From Blastomonas natatoria (GTDB taxonomy: Bacteria; Pseudomonadota; Alphaproteobacteria; Sphingomonadales; Sphingomonadaceae), in assembly GCF_003201955.1 (NCBI RefSeq), contig NZ_QJJM01000001.1:1-64000 (forward strand): DNA of 64,000 nt, in the 5' to 3' direction. The position numbers and the translations under genes are program-made. Positions 36,369 through 45,974 of this stretch are shown here, one piece after another. A model generated the notes under the pieces. The model saw nothing but the letters and a program-made list of their open reading frames with translations. It was not told where the DNA came from and searched no databases. Position 1 is the first letter of the stretch. Every line of letters starts with the position of its first letter.

Positions 36369-36519
36369 GTTCAGAAAGGCTTTCGTAGTTCGGCACAACT
36401 CTTAGGCGATGCTGGGCGCGCTGGGAAGCCTATCCCAGTTCAAGTCCGTATCGCGGCAGGAAAACGCGAGAATCTGGCCGTTGCGCTGGAAGGCGTCGGC
36501 AGATAAGGAGCGTTGCACT

Positions 36520-37212
36520 GTGGCCTCGAAGGATTTCTGTTTGCATATGCCCAATCTGCCCATCAAACCGTCGATCGCCATCATGGGGGCGGGGATGGCG
36601 CTGCTCGGTCTGGCGGGCTGCGCGGAAAAGAACCAGCTGGTCGTGGACTCCGGCGTGGGCGTCAGCTCGACCCTGTCGGCCTGCCCGAACACCGCCATTC
36701 CCGAACATACCGGCGACGTGACCGTGTTCAACCCGCCGAGCAGCCGCGATGCCGCTGCGATCGACGTCGTTGCCACCATCACCAATGTGCGCCCCACCTG
36801 TGACGAGACCGGCGCGGAGATCTATGCGACCGCTACATTCGACGTGCTGGCGCGGCGCAGCGACAATCGTGGCGCGCGCACCGTGACGCTGCCCTATTTC
36901 TCGACCATCATGCGCGGCGGCAACACTGTCGTCGCCAAGCGGCTGGGATCTGTGACGCTGAACTTTGCCGATGGTGAATATCGCGCGCAGGCGCAGGCGA
37001 GCGGCGCGGGCTATATCAACAAGGCAGCGGCGACGCTTCCCGAGGACATTCGCGAACGCATCACCCGCCGTCGCAAGTCGGGCGACCCGGATGCCGCGAT
37101 CGATCCGCTGAGCATCCCGGAGGTACGCACCGCGCTGCAGCGCACCAGCTTCGAGCTGCTGATCGGCTTCCAGCTGACGCAGGAGCAGCTGCAATATAAC
37201 GCGACGCGATGA
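36520..37212 (+). CDS. putative lipoprotein
   Basis: This 230-residue protein has a type II signal peptide ending at the lipobox LAGC (GMALLGLAGC). The mature part is a beta-rich domain (DVTVFNPPSSRDAAAIDVVATIT; TVTLPYFSTIMRGGNTVVAKRL) followed by a basic helical stretch RERITRRRKSGDPDAAIDPL and a final segment. No known domain is recognised; it is conserved-looking and may be an outer-membrane lipoprotein. GTG 36520 is chosen for the AAGGAG 9 bases upstream; ATG 36547, closer to the signal peptide core, is the alternative. Confidence 0.7.
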   Translation: MASKDFCLHMPNLPIKPSIAIMGAGMALLGLAGCAEKNQLVVDSGVGVSSTLSACPNTAIPEHTGDVTVFNPPSSRDAAAIDVVATITNVRPTCDETGAEIYATATFDVLARRSDNRGARTVTLPYFSTIMRGGNTVVAKRLGSVTLNFADGEYRAQAQASGAGYINKAAATLPEDIRERITRRRKSGDPDAAIDPLSIPEVRTALQRTSFELLIGFQLTQEQLQYNATR

Positions 37213-37222
37213 AGCCAGCGCA

Positions 37223-37390
37223 CTCCTCTCTCCTTCAGGGGAGAGGATACATGGCCTTGTCAGCTTGCTGACCTAGGCCATGTTGGAGAGGGGAGCCGCG
37301 CACGCGGTTCGCACTTGCCCCTCTCCGACTGCGACTAGGCCTGCATGCAGGCCAAGTCTCGATGTCCTCTCCCCTGAAGGGGCGAGGAGT
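37223..37390. repeat. imperfect inverted repeat element (about 80-base arms)
   Basis: Two opposed arms between the lipoprotein gene and argS each contain a CTTCAGGGGAGAGGA block, an inner hairpin around GGCCT/AGGCC, and a GGAGAGGGG block. It is built like the element at 15163-15325 but with different sequence. It would form a long RNA hairpin ahead of argS. Confidence 0.7.
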
Positions 37391-37414
37391 TTGGATGCGA
37401 ACAAGGCCAACACG

Positions 37415-39139
37415 ATGACTCTCTACACGCTTTTCACCCAGCATCTTCATGACGCGCTCGACGCGCTCGAGGCCTCCGGCACGCTGCCAGCAGCCCTCAA
37501 CCGCACCGCCGTCACCGTCGAACCGCCGCGCGATGCGGCGCATGGCGACCTCGCCACCAACGCCGCGATGGTGCTCGCCAAGCCGGCAGGAACCAACCCG
37601 CGCGCGCTGGCCGAGGCGCTGGCAGCGGAGCTGCGCAAGATCGAGGCGGTGACCGAGGTCGAGATCGCCGGGCCCGGCTTCCTCAATCTGCGGCTCGCCC
37701 CCTCGGTCTGGGCGGACGAGCTCAATGCCATCGCGGCGCTGGGCAGGGATTACGGCCGGTCGGAGCTCGGCAAGGGCAAGACGGTCAACATCGAATATGT
37801 CTCGGCCAACCCGACAGGTCCGATGCACATGGGCCATTGTCGCGGCGCGGTGGTCGGTGATGCGCTGGCAACCTTGCTCGAATATTCGGGCCACAAGGTG
37901 ATCCGCGAATATTATATCAACGATGCGGGTGGACAGGTCGATGTGCTCGCGCGCTCGGTGCACTGGCGCTATCGCGAGGCGCTGGGCCTCGAAAGTGGCG
38001 AGATGCCCGAGGGCCTGTATCCTGGCGACTATCTCGTGCCGCTGGCGCAGGAACTGGCCGGCGAATTGGGCAATGCTCAAGCCGATGCGCCCGAAGGCGA
38101 ATGGCTCGTCCCCTTCCGCAAGCGCGCGGTCGCCGCGATGATGGACATGATCCGCGCCGATCTTGCGCGGCTCGGCATCCATCACGATGTGTTCGCGTCG
38201 GAGGCCGAATTGCAGGCGGCGGGCAAGCCCGAGGCCGCCGAGGCGGTGCTGCGCGAAAAGGGCCTGGTCTATGATGGCGTGCTTGAAGCGCCCAAGGGCA
38301 AGGTGGCCGAGGACTGGGAACCGGTCGAGCTGCCGCTCTTCCGCTCGACCGCGTTCGGCGACGATCAGGACCGCCCGATCCGCAAGTCGAATGGCAGCTG
38401 GACCTATTTCGGCGCGGACCTCGCCTATCATTTCCAGAAGCTGCAGGATGCCGACGAACTGATCGACATCTGGGGCGCGGACCATGCCGGCACCGTCAAG
38501 CGCATCAAGGCGGCGGTCGCGGCGCTGACTGACAATGAAGCGCGGTTCGACGTTAAGCTGGTGCAGATGGTCAAGCTGATGCGCGGCGGCGAGCCGCTCA
38601 AGATGTCCAAGCGCGCGGGCAATTTCGTGACGCTGGCCGATGTCGTGCAAGAGGTCGGCAAGGACGTCGTGCGCTTCACCATGCTGACCCGCAAGGCCGA
38701 TGCGCAGATGGAGTTCGATTTCGAGAAGGTCGTCGAGGCATCGAAGGACAATCCGGTCTTTTACGTGCAGTACGCGCACGCGCGGATCCATTCGATCCTG
38801 CGCAAGGCCGCTGGCGAGGGGCTGGCGCCATCCGCCGATCATCTGGGCACGCTGGGCAGCGAAGAGCAGGCGCTGATCGCGCTTGCGGCGCAATTCCCGC
38901 GCATCGTCGAGGCCGCCGCGCTCAACCGCGAGCCGCACCGCATCGCCTTCTATCTGGGCGATCTGGCCGCAGCCTTTCACGCGTTCTTCAATCTGGGCAA
39001 CGATCGCACCGACAAGCGTATCGTTCTGGCGCATGACCCCGAGACCAGCGGCGCGAGGCTTTTCATGGCGGCAAATATCGGGCAAGTCATCGCCAACGGC
39101 CTTGGCCTGATGGCGGTGGAGGCGGCGACGCAGATGTGA
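37415..39139 (+). CDS. argS: arginyl-tRNA synthetase
   Basis: This class I synthetase attaches Arg to tRNA-Arg. It has the N-terminal Arg-tRNA-synthetase add-on domain, the HIGH-equivalent ANPTGPMHMGHCRGAVVGD, the KMSK-type LKMSKRAGNF and the C-terminal DALR anticodon-binding domain (FYVQYAHARIHSILRKA). ATG 37415 gives 574 residues, the normal length; the frame is open further upstream only through the repeat element. It leads a rightward run with the SPOR protein, nagZ, scpAB and tatABC. Confidence 0.97.
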   Translation: MTLYTLFTQHLHDALDALEASGTLPAALNRTAVTVEPPRDAAHGDLATNAAMVLAKPAGTNPRALAEALAAELRKIEAVTEVEIAGPGFLNLRLAPSVWADELNAIAALGRDYGRSELGKGKTVNIEYVSANPTGPMHMGHCRGAVVGDALATLLEYSGHKVIREYYINDAGGQVDVLARSVHWRYREALGLESGEMPEGLYPGDYLVPLAQELAGELGNAQADAPEGEWLVPFRKRAVAAMMDMIRADLARLGIHHDVFASEAELQAAGKPEAAEAVLREKGLVYDGVLEAPKGKVAEDWEPVELPLFRSTAFGDDQDRPIRKSNGSWTYFGADLAYHFQKLQDADELIDIWGADHAGTVKRIKAAVAALTDNEARFDVKLVQMVKLMRGGEPLKMSKRAGNFVTLADVVQEVGKDVVRFTMLTRKADAQMEFDFEKVVEASKDNPVFYVQYAHARIHSILRKAAGEGLAPSADHLGTLGSEEQALIALAAQFPRIVEAAALNREPHRIAFYLGDLAAAFHAFFNLGNDRTDKRIVLAHDPETSGARLFMAANIGQVIANGLGLMAVEAATQM

Positions 39140-39186
39140 CGCCGGGCCTGCCGGGCCAAGCGACGGCGCGTTGATGGGGCGGATGA

Positions 39187-39813
39187 ATGAGCAATCGGCT
39201 GGATAATGGGGTGGATGGCGAGCTGCGGGATCAGTCCCTCGGGCTGGACGCCGATGATGACCGGCTGCCCTGGCTGGAATCGGTGGACGACGTACCGGCG
39301 AACGACGGCAATGGCGCCAAGATCTTCGGCTTCGTCTTGCTGGGGTTGGTCGGGCTTTCGATCGTGCTCGCCGCCATTTGCTGGCTTGGCGGATCGGGGA
39401 GCGCGCCCGAAGGCGATGGCAGCCTGATCGCGGCGCCGCAGGGCGATTACAAGGTCCGCCCCAAGGACAGCCAGGAGCAGAAAGTCGAGGGAACGGGCGA
39501 TGCCAGCTTCGCCGTCAGCCAGGGCGAGCAGCCGACCGGCCAGCTGGCGGATGCTGCCGGTGCCCCGCCGCCTCCAGGCAGCGCGCTGGTGCAGCTTGGC
39601 GCCTATACCGACGAGGCCAGTGCTCTGACCGGATGGCAGACGCTGAGCCAGCGGCATGAAGTGCTCAAGGGCCTGGATCGCCGTATCGTGCAGGCGACGG
39701 TTGATGGCGGCACCGTGTTCCGTCTGAGTGCGGTACTGGGTAGCCCCGCCAGTGCGAACCAGGTTTGCGACCAGCTCAAGAAAGCTGGGCAAAACTGCCT
39801 TGTGGTGCGTTGA
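39187..39813 (+). CDS. SPOR-domain cell-envelope protein
   Basis: This 208-residue single-pass membrane protein has a cytoplasmic acidic N-terminus, a membrane helix near residues 45-67 (IFGFVLLGLVGLSIVLAAI), a Pro/Gly/Gln-rich periplasmic linker, and a C-terminal SPOR domain (about 133-208, ALVQLGAYTDEASALTGWQTL to the end). SPOR domains bind glycan strands lacking stem peptides at the division septum. The place next to nagZ (murein recycling) fits a cell-wall role. Confidence 0.85.
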   Translation: MSNRLDNGVDGELRDQSLGLDADDDRLPWLESVDDVPANDGNGAKIFGFVLLGLVGLSIVLAAICWLGGSGSAPEGDGSLIAAPQGDYKVRPKDSQEQKVEGTGDASFAVSQGEQPTGQLADAAGAPPPPGSALVQLGAYTDEASALTGWQTLSQRHEVLKGLDRRIVQATVDGGTVFRLSAVLGSPASANQVCDQLKKAGQNCLVVR

Positions 39814-39845
39814 TTTCTGCGTCCGTCCGGTCGTAAACCGGAAGG

Positions 39846-40853
39846 ATGAAGCCTGTCATCTTCGGCCTTGCCGGTCTCAGCCTCTCGCCTGACGAAGCCG
39901 CCTTTTTCAGGGATGCTGCGCCTGCGGGCTATATCCTGTTCGGCCGCAATATCGAGACGCGCGCGCAGCTTCGCGCGCTGACCGACAGCTTGCGCGAACT
40001 GCACGGCGATGACCGGCTGCCGATCCTGATCGACCAGGAAGGCGGGCGCGTATCCCGCATGAAGCCGCCCGAATGGCTCGCCTTTCCGCCCGGCGCGGCG
40101 TTCGACAAGCTTTACGATATCGCCCCGGCGAGCGCGATCGAGGCGGCCCGGGCCAATGCCGAGGCGCTGGCGCTCGATCTCGCCGAGGTGGGCATCACGG
40201 TCGATTGCCTGCCGCTGCTCGATGTCGCGATCCCCGGCGGTACGCCCGCAATCGGTGATCGCGCGCTCGGGCAGGAACCGCTGCGCGTGGCTGCGCTAGG
40301 CCGCGCGGTGCTCGACGGGTTGCGGCGCGGCGGCGTGCTGGGCACGATCAAGCATATGCCGGGCCATGGTCGCGCGCTGGTCGACAGCCATATGGAACTG
40401 CCGCGCGTCACTGCGAGCGAAGAAGAACTCGAGCAGGACATCGCCCCGTTTCGTGCGCTCGCCAGCGCCGAGATTGGCATGACCGGGCACATATTGTTCG
40501 AGGCCTGGGACAAGGAGCGCTGCGCCACGCATTCGCCGTGGATCGTCGAGCATATCATCCGCCAGCGCATCGGCTTCGAGGGGCTGCTGCTCAGCGACGA
40601 TCTCGACATGAAGGCGCTGGCCGGCCAGGTGCCCGACCGCGCGGCACGGGCGATCGAGGCGGGCTGCGACATTGCGCTCAACTGCTGGGCGCGGATGGAC
40701 GAGATGATCGGCATCGTGAACGCCCTGCCTGATATTTCCGATGTCTCCCGCGCGCGGCTTGACCGGGCGCGGGCGGCGATCAACCCGGTGGCCGACTGGT
40801 CGCATCAGGCCGAGCTGATTGCCAGACGTGACGCGCTGCTGGCGCTGGCGTGA
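39846..40853 (+). CDS. nagZ: beta-N-acetylhexosaminidase (GH3)
   Basis: This cytoplasmic enzyme removes GlcNAc from anhydro-muropeptides during murein recycling. GH3 NagZ features are visible: PILIDQEGGRVSRMK, the KHMPGHGRALVDSH catalytic His/Asp segment and the nucleophile in GLLLSDDLDMKAL. Its 335 residues are typical. Its stop overlaps the scpA start (GTGA). Confidence 0.95.
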   Translation: MKPVIFGLAGLSLSPDEAAFFRDAAPAGYILFGRNIETRAQLRALTDSLRELHGDDRLPILIDQEGGRVSRMKPPEWLAFPPGAAFDKLYDIAPASAIEAARANAEALALDLAEVGITVDCLPLLDVAIPGGTPAIGDRALGQEPLRVAALGRAVLDGLRRGGVLGTIKHMPGHGRALVDSHMELPRVTASEEELEQDIAPFRALASAEIGMTGHILFEAWDKERCATHSPWIVEHIIRQRIGFEGLLLSDDLDMKALAGQVPDRAARAIEAGCDIALNCWARMDEMIGIVNALPDISDVSRARLDRARAAINPVADWSHQAELIARRDALLALA

Positions 40854-41674
40854 CCGCCGATGACCTGATCATCGGCGCGCCGCCGGCCGCGCTCGATCCG
40901 TCAGGCGGCGACTATATCTTCTTCCGCGAACCCGTGCCCGCCGCCACCGCCGCAGCCGAAGCCCTGCTGATCGATGTCGATGGCTGGGAAGGCCCGCTCG
41001 ACCTGCTGCTCGATCTCGCGCGGCGGCAGAAGGTCGATCTGCGCCAGATATCGATCCTCGAGCTTACCAACCAGTATCTCGGTTTTATCGAGAGCGCGAC
41101 CAGCCTGAAGCTGGAACTGGCCGCCGATTATCTGGTGATGGCCGCCTGGCTCGCCTATCTCAAGTCGGCGCTGCTGCTGCCCGGCGATCCCGAGGTGGAG
41201 CCTTCGCCCGAGGAGCTGGCACTGCGGCTGCAACTGCGCTTGCAGCGCCTTTCCGCGATGCGCGAGGCGGCGGCGCGGCTGCTGGGCCGAGACCGGCTGG
41301 GCCGCGACGTTTTCGCTCATGGTCAGGCTGAAGGCTTGCGGCTGCTCACCAGGACGCGGCACGATTGCTCGCTGTTCGACCTGCTCGCCGCCTATGGCCG
41401 CGTCAAGCAGCGCAGCGAGCCGGTGGTGCACATGGTCAAGTCGCGCAAGGTGATGACGCTGGAAGATGCGCTGGCGCGTCTCTCCTTCATGCTCGGCACC
41501 GCGCTCGACTGGACCGAGCTCAGCGCCTTCCTGCCCGAGACCGCCGATCCGCAGCTCAAGCGCTCGGCCAAGGCCTCGACCTTTCTCGCGCTGCTCGAAC
41601 TGGCGCGACAGGGACGGGTCGAACTGGCGCAGGAAGAAGCGTTCGCGCCGCTTCAGGTGCGCAAGGCCGGATGA
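40850..41674 (+). CDS. scpA: segregation and condensation protein A
   Basis: This kleisin subunit bridges SMC heads in the condensin complex that compacts the chromosome. Family motifs are GWEGPLDLLLDLARRQKVDLRQISI near the start, the helix ELAADYLVMAAWLAYLKSALLLP and the C-terminal winged-helix FLALLELARQGRVELAQEEAF. GTG 40850 overlaps the nagZ stop, and its own stop overlaps the scpB start. Confidence 0.94.
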   Translation: MTADDLIIGAPPAALDPSGGDYIFFREPVPAATAAAEALLIDVDGWEGPLDLLLDLARRQKVDLRQISILELTNQYLGFIESATSLKLELAADYLVMAAWLAYLKSALLLPGDPEVEPSPEELALRLQLRLQRLSAMREAAARLLGRDRLGRDVFAHGQAEGLRLLTRTRHDCSLFDLLAAYGRVKQRSEPVVHMVKSRKVMTLEDALARLSFMLGTALDWTELSAFLPETADPQLKRSAKASTFLALLELARQGRVELAQEEAFAPLQVRKAG

Positions 41675-42294
41675 CCGGGTCCGATCCCATCGTGCGCGCA
41701 GTGGAGGCGGCGCTGTTCGCGGCGATCGAACCGCAGACGGTGGAGCAATTGCGCGCGCAGATCGGTGACGAGGCAGATATCGCGGGCGCGCTTGAACGGC
41801 TGGTCGGCGACTATGCCGGACGCGGGGTCGAGCTCGTCGAACGCGGCGGGCGCTGGCATTTCCAGACCGCTCCGGACCTTGCCTGGCTGCTGCGGCGCGA
41901 GACCGAGCAGACGCGCAAGCTGTCGCGCGCGGCCACCGAGACGCTGGCGATCATCGCCTATCACGAGCCGGTCAGCCGCGCCGAGATCGAGGCGATTCGC
42001 GGCGTGCAGGTGAGCAAGGGCACAATCGACGTGCTGATGGAAGAAGGCTGGGTTGCCCCTGCCGGACGCCGCGAGGTGCCGGGCAGACCATTGATCTATG
42101 CCACCACACCCGCCTTCCTCACCCATTTCGGTCTGTCCAGCCGCCGCGATCTGCCGGGTCTGGAAGACCTCAAGGCTGCAGGTCTGCTTGATCCGGTCGA
42201 TCTGGCGCTCGAAGGCGCGCTGGGCACCGACGCTACGGACGACTTATCCGAAGAATCGGATTCATTGCTGGAAATGCCGGACGAGGGGGACTAG
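41671..42294 (+). CDS. scpB: segregation and condensation protein B
   Basis: This winged-helix partner of ScpA in the SMC condensin complex is 207 residues. It shows [12 protein letters not shown], the conserved [26 protein letters not shown] and [21 protein letters not shown] 41671 overlaps the scpA stop (ATGA). The C-terminal tail is acidic and of variable type. Confidence 0.94.
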   Translation: MTGSDPIVRAVEAALFAAIEPQTVEQLRAQIGDEADIAGALERLVGDYAGRGVELVERGGRWHFQTAPDLAWLLRRETEQTRKLSRAATETLAIIAYHEPVSRAEIEAIRGVQVSKGTIDVLMEEGWVAPAGRREVPGRPLIYATTPAFLTHFGLSSRRDLPGLEDLKAAGLLDPVDLALEGALGTDATDDLSEESDSLLEMPDEGD

Positions 42295-42323
42295 ATAGCC
42301 GCCAGGCTTTCAGGAGATTTGCC

Positions 42324-42569
42324 ATGGGATCCTTCTCCCTGATGCACTGGGTTATCGTGCTGATCATCATCGTCCTGCTGTTCGGCGGCGGACGCATTTC
42401 CTCGATCATGGGTGACGTTGCCAAGGGCATCAAGAGCTTCAAGAAGGGCATGGCCGACGATGAAGACGAGCCGGTTCAGCCCAAGCGCCCCGTGGCGCAG
42501 ATCGAGGCGCCCCCGGCGCGTACGATCGACGGCACCGCGACCAGCACCGAAGAGCGCAAGCCCGGTTAA
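42324..42569 (+). CDS. tatA: Sec-independent translocase TatA
   Basis: This is the pore-forming subunit of twin-arginine export. It has a short N-terminal membrane helix ([18 protein letters not shown]), the [24 protein letters not shown] amphipathic segment, and a charged tail. At 81 residues it is of normal length. It is first of the tatABC operon. Confidence 0.94.
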   Translation: MGSFSLMHWVIVLIIIVLLFGGGRISSIMGDVAKGIKSFKKGMADDEDEPVQPKRPVAQIEAPPARTIDGTATSTEERKPG

Positions 42570-42617
42570 GTTTAGGCCGGTCCGTCGCACCGGCCCGCAT
42601 GAAGGCGTGACCATGTC

Positions 42618-42980
42618 ATGATGGACATCGGATCGACCGAATTGCTGATGATTGTCATCGTGGCGATCGTGGTGATCGGCCCGAAGGACCTGCCGCGCGC
42701 GCTCTACAAGGTGGGGCAGGTGATCGGCAAGGCCAAGGGCATGGCGCGCCATTTCCGCAGCGGGCTGGACGCGATGGTGCGCGAGGTCGAGCTGGAGGAA
42801 ATGGAGAAGAAGTGGAAGGCGGACAACGAGCGCATCATGCGCGAATATGCCGCCGCCAATCCTCCCGCTTCCCCTGCAGTGACGCCCGCACCGGAACCGA
42901 GCCCGGCGATGGAGCCGCTCGCCGAGCAGCCTGCCGCCATTCCTGCCCCTGCCACGCCGGTGACCGAGGGTGAACGGTGA
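42618..42980 (+). CDS. tatB: Sec-independent translocase TatB
   Basis: This is the receptor-complex subunit of twin-arginine export. It has the MFDIG-like start (MMDIGSTELLMIVIVAIVVIGPKDLP), an amphipathic helix rich in charged residues, and a Pro/Ala-rich disordered tail. The start is at one of two adjacent ATGs (42618 or 42621). The stop overlaps the tatC start (GTGA). Confidence 0.92.
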   Translation: MMDIGSTELLMIVIVAIVVIGPKDLPRALYKVGQVIGKAKGMARHFRSGLDAMVREVELEEMEKKWKADNERIMREYAAANPPASPAVTPAPEPSPAMEPLAEQPAAIPAPATPVTEGER

Positions 42981-43798
42981 GCAGTACCGATGAAGACATC
43001 GACGCCTCGCGCGCGCCTTTGCTCGATCATCTGATCGAGCTGCGCCAGCGGCTGGTCCGCTGCGTCATCGCGCTGCTGATTTCCTTCGGCATCTGCTTCT
43101 ATTTTTCCGAGCACATATTCTCGTTCCTGGTCGTGCCGCTCAAGGATGCGTTCGGCGATGGCGGCGGACGACTGGTCTATACCAAGCTGTACGAGGCGTT
43201 TTTCGTGCAGGTGAAGGTCGCGATCTTCGCCGCCTTCTGCCTGTCCTTTCCGATCATCATGAACCAGATCTGGGCGTTCGTCGCACCGGGCCTGTACCGG
43301 CAGGAAAAGCGGGCGCTGCTGCCGTTCCTGTTCGCTACCCCGGTGCTGTTCACTTCCGGCGCGGCGCTGGCCTATTATGTCGTGATGCCCACGGCCTTTC
43401 ATTTCTTCCTGCAGTTCCAGGGGGAATCGGGCGGACTGTCGGTCGAGGCGCTGCCCAGCACCGATGCCTATCTTTCGCTGGTGATGCAGTTCATCCTGGC
43501 CTTCGGGATCAGCTTCCTGCTGCCGGTGCTGCTGATGCTGCTCAACCGCGCGGGCATCGTCAGCCGGGCGCAGCTGATCAGCGTGCGCCGTTACATGATC
43601 GTCGCGGCCTTCATCGCCGCGGCCATATTGACGCCGCCCGATGTCGTCTCGCAGCTGATGCTCGCGATCCCGCTGATCCTGCTCTACGAACTGAGCATCG
43701 TCGCCATCTGGTTCACCGATCGCAAGGCGGTGAAGGACAAGCCTGCCGAGGAAGCTGCCGACGCTCCTGCGGAAGCGCAGTCGGAACCAGCCGAATAG
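42977..43798 (+). CDS. tatC: Sec-independent translocase TatC
   Basis: This six-helix core of the twin-arginine translocase recognises the RR signal. Conserved sites are LLDHLIELRQRLVRC at the N-terminus, EAFFVQVKVAIFAAF, FPIIMNQIWAFVAPGLYRQEKR and the late ILTPPDVVSQLMLAIPLILLYE. GTG 42977 overlaps the tatB stop. A charged Ala/Glu-rich tail ends the 273-residue protein. Confidence 0.96.
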   Translation: MSSTDEDIDASRAPLLDHLIELRQRLVRCVIALLISFGICFYFSEHIFSFLVVPLKDAFGDGGGRLVYTKLYEAFFVQVKVAIFAAFCLSFPIIMNQIWAFVAPGLYRQEKRALLPFLFATPVLFTSGAALAYYVVMPTAFHFFLQFQGESGGLSVEALPSTDAYLSLVMQFILAFGISFLLPVLLMLLNRAGIVSRAQLISVRRYMIVAAFIAAAILTPPDVVSQLMLAIPLILLYELSIVAIWFTDRKAVKDKPAEEAADAPAEAQSEPAE

Positions 43799-43799
43799 T

Positions 43800-44162
43800 C
43801 TATTTGCGCAGCGCGTCCACGCAGGCGGCGCGATCAACCGACTGCCCGTCCTTGCGGCGGGCATCGACATAGGTGGCGATCTGCGCGCCGCCCGCGCCTT
43901 CGGGATAGAGAAACACGTCGAGCACGCAGGCCTGGCCCACGAACTGCAGCTTGCGCGCGTCGAATTCGCGCACATCCAGTCGGGGCGTGCCGAACATCCG
44001 TTCGAGATCGCGCTGGCCTTTGCCGAGTACCGATTCCAGCCCCTTGATCGGCAGCGTGGTGCTGCGCGCAGGGAGCGTGGGGCGCACCGGCGCGACCGTC
44101 TTTTGCGGCGCCGCGCAGGCGGCCAGCCCTACGCTCAGCGCAAGCAGTACGGGATAACGCAT
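43800..44162 (-). CDS. small putative lipoprotein
   Basis: This 120-residue secreted lipoprotein has a signal peptide ending at the lipobox LAAC. The mature domain holds two Cys (QACVLDVFLYP and RAACVDAL) and the segment LGKGQRDLERMFGTPRLDVREF, resembling SmpA/OmlA-like small outer-membrane lipoproteins, but no firm family is assigned. ATG 44162 shares one base with the stop of the EI24 gene. It is convergent with tatC (1-base gap). Confidence 0.75.
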   Translation of the reverse strand: MRYPVLLALSVGLAACAAPQKTVAPVRPTLPARSTTLPIKGLESVLGKGQRDLERMFGTPRLDVREFDARKLQFVGQACVLDVFLYPEGAGGAQIATYVDARRKDGQSVDRAACVDALRK

Positions 44163-44845
44163 CAGACCTTCCCCCCGGCCGCGCGCAGATGAAAGAGGTG
44201 CGTGGCCATCGCCGCGGCTATAATCGGCGCGAGCAGATTGACCAAGGGCGCGAGCAGCAACAGGTTGGCGATCAGCCCAAGCAGGAAACGGCTGGTCCGG
44301 GATGCGCCTGCGAGCCCCAGATGCGGGTGCCGCGCGGCGACCATCTCGTCGAGATCGCGCCCGACCAGCACCGCGTTGACCGCCAGGAACAGCATCGGCG
44401 CGCCGATGCCAGTGAACAGCAGGATAAGCGCAAAGGGCAGGGCGATGGCATTGTAGAGCAGCGCGCGCATCAGGCTGCGCAGCGCCATTGCGATCGACGG
44501 CCCGATCGGCAGGTCGCGCGCGCTCGCGGCGGCATCCGGATAATGCTTGCGCTCTACCGCGATGACGATGCGGTCGGCGAACAGTTGCAGCACCGCGATC
44601 ACGACGACGCGCCACCAGAACCAGAAGGCGATGATCGTCGCCACCGCCGCCAGCACGCCGGTCCAGTCGGCATAGCCGGACAGCGGCCCGCCATAGCGCG
44701 CCATCGCCCAGGCCAGGCCCTGCCACAGCGCCCAGCCCGATGCGGCGAAGATCAGCAGCGCGCACAGGATCGTCCAGAACAGCGCGCCGAGGATCGCACG
44801 GTCACCCAGTTGCCCGAGGCTCTTGAAAAACGCGTTCAGCATCAT
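44162..44845 (-). CDS. EI24-domain (CysZ-like) membrane protein
   Basis: This 227-residue inner-membrane protein has about four to five hydrophobic helices (residues 20-45, 70-95, 135-160, 205-225) and the EI24/CysZ-type arrangement including LRSLMRALLYNAIALPFALI and a late NLLLLAPLVNLLAPI. CysZ itself imports sulfate, but this copy lacks cysteine-synthesis genes beside it, so sulfate transport is only a possibility. Start is at ATG 44845 (ATG 44842 is possible). Its stop overlaps the downstream lipoprotein start. Confidence 0.75.
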   Translation of the reverse strand: MMLNAFFKSLGQLGDRAILGALFWTILCALLIFAASGWALWQGLAWAMARYGGPLSGYADWTGVLAAVATIIAFWFWWRVVVIAVLQLFADRIVIAVERKHYPDAAASARDLPIGPSIAMALRSLMRALLYNAIALPFALILLFTGIGAPMLFLAVNAVLVGRDLDEMVAARHPHLGLAGASRTSRFLLGLIANLLLLAPLVNLLAPIIAAAMATHLFHLRAAGGKV

Positions 44846-44965
44846 GGCCGGTGTCGGCCAATTCCTGCGCCCGGTCAATCGGGCTGCATTCGGGCTTGAA
44901 CCCGTGCGTCCAAGCCTCTAGGCGCGCGGCAACCGTTTTTCCGCCAGACCGAAAGCACAGCCTTC

Positions 44966-45964
44966 ATGACCAGCCCCCGTTTCGACGTCCTCGCCATCGG
45001 CAATGCCATTGTCGACGTGATGGCCCCCGCCGATGATGCGCTGCTCGCAAAGGAAGGGCTGACCAAGGGCGGCATGATGCTGATCGATGCCGACCGTGCG
45101 ACTTCGCTCTATGCGGCGATGGGTCCGGCGCAGGAAATCAGCGGCGGTTCGGCGGCCAACACGCTCGCTGGCATGGCGGCGATGGGCTGCAAGTGCGCGT
45201 TCATCGGCCAGGTCGCTGACGATCAGCTCGGCGAAGTCTTCGCGCATGACGTGCGCGCGCTCGGCATCGATTACGCGACGCCGGTGCGCGCCGGGAGCGA
45301 CGTGCCGACCGCTCGCTGCCTTATCCTGGTGACGCCCGATGGCCAGCGCACGATGAACACGTTCCTGGGCGCATCGCAGTTCCTGCCCGCCAGCGCTCTC
45401 GACGCCGCGATGATCCAGGATGCGGCGGTGCTGTATCTCGAGGGCTATCTGTGGGACCCCGAAGAGCCGCGCGCCGCGATGCGCGCCGCCATCGATGCCG
45501 CCCGCTCGGCAGGCCGCAAGGTTGCCTTCACCCTTTCCGACGCCTTCGTGATCGATCGCCACCGCGCCGATTTCCTCGACCTGCTGGACAAGGGCCAGAT
45601 CGACATCCTGTTCTCGAACGAGGCCGAAATCTGCTCGCTGGCACAAGTTGACGATTTCGAAGCCGCGGTCGCCACCGTCTCGGCCAAGCTGCCGACCCTG
45701 GTCGTCACCCGCAGCGAAAAGGGCGCGATCGCGATCCATGACGGCCAGCGCTACGCCGTCGCCGCCGAGCCGATCGACAAGGTCGTCGACACCACCGGCG
45801 CAGGCGACCTGTTCGCCGCCGGTTTCCTGGCAGGTCAGGCGCAGGGCCGCGATGTCGAGACTTCGCTGCGCATGGGCGCGATTGCGGCTGCCGAGATCAT
45901 CTCCCACTTCGGCGCGCGCTCGTCGGTGGACCTCAAGGCGCTGGTGGCGCAGAAACTGGGCTGA
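44966..45964 (+). CDS. PfkB-family sugar/nucleoside kinase, adenosine kinase-like
   Basis: This 332-residue ribokinase-fold enzyme phosphorylates a ribose-type or nucleoside substrate; the family's sphingomonad members are called adenosine kinase. Motifs are the N-terminal FDVLAIGNAIVDV, the substrate/phosphate loop ISGGSAANTLAGMA and the catalytic DTTGAGDLFAAGFL with the base Asp. Adenosine kinase is the likely call because of the FDVLAIGNAIVD start; the substrate is not proven. Confidence 0.88.
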   Translation: MTSPRFDVLAIGNAIVDVMAPADDALLAKEGLTKGGMMLIDADRATSLYAAMGPAQEISGGSAANTLAGMAAMGCKCAFIGQVADDQLGEVFAHDVRALGIDYATPVRAGSDVPTARCLILVTPDGQRTMNTFLGASQFLPASALDAAMIQDAAVLYLEGYLWDPEEPRAAMRAAIDAARSAGRKVAFTLSDAFVIDRHRADFLDLLDKGQIDILFSNEAEICSLAQVDDFEAAVATVSAKLPTLVVTRSEKGAIAIHDGQRYAVAAEPIDKVVDTTGAGDLFAAGFLAGQAQGRDVETSLRMGAIAAAEIISHFGARSSVDLKALVAQKLG

Positions 45965-45974
45965 GGGTGAGGCG

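Noticed and set aside
37235-39085. 616-codon minus-strand frame opposite argS
   Set aside because: argS is complete with all synthetase motifs; the opposite frame has no domain pattern.
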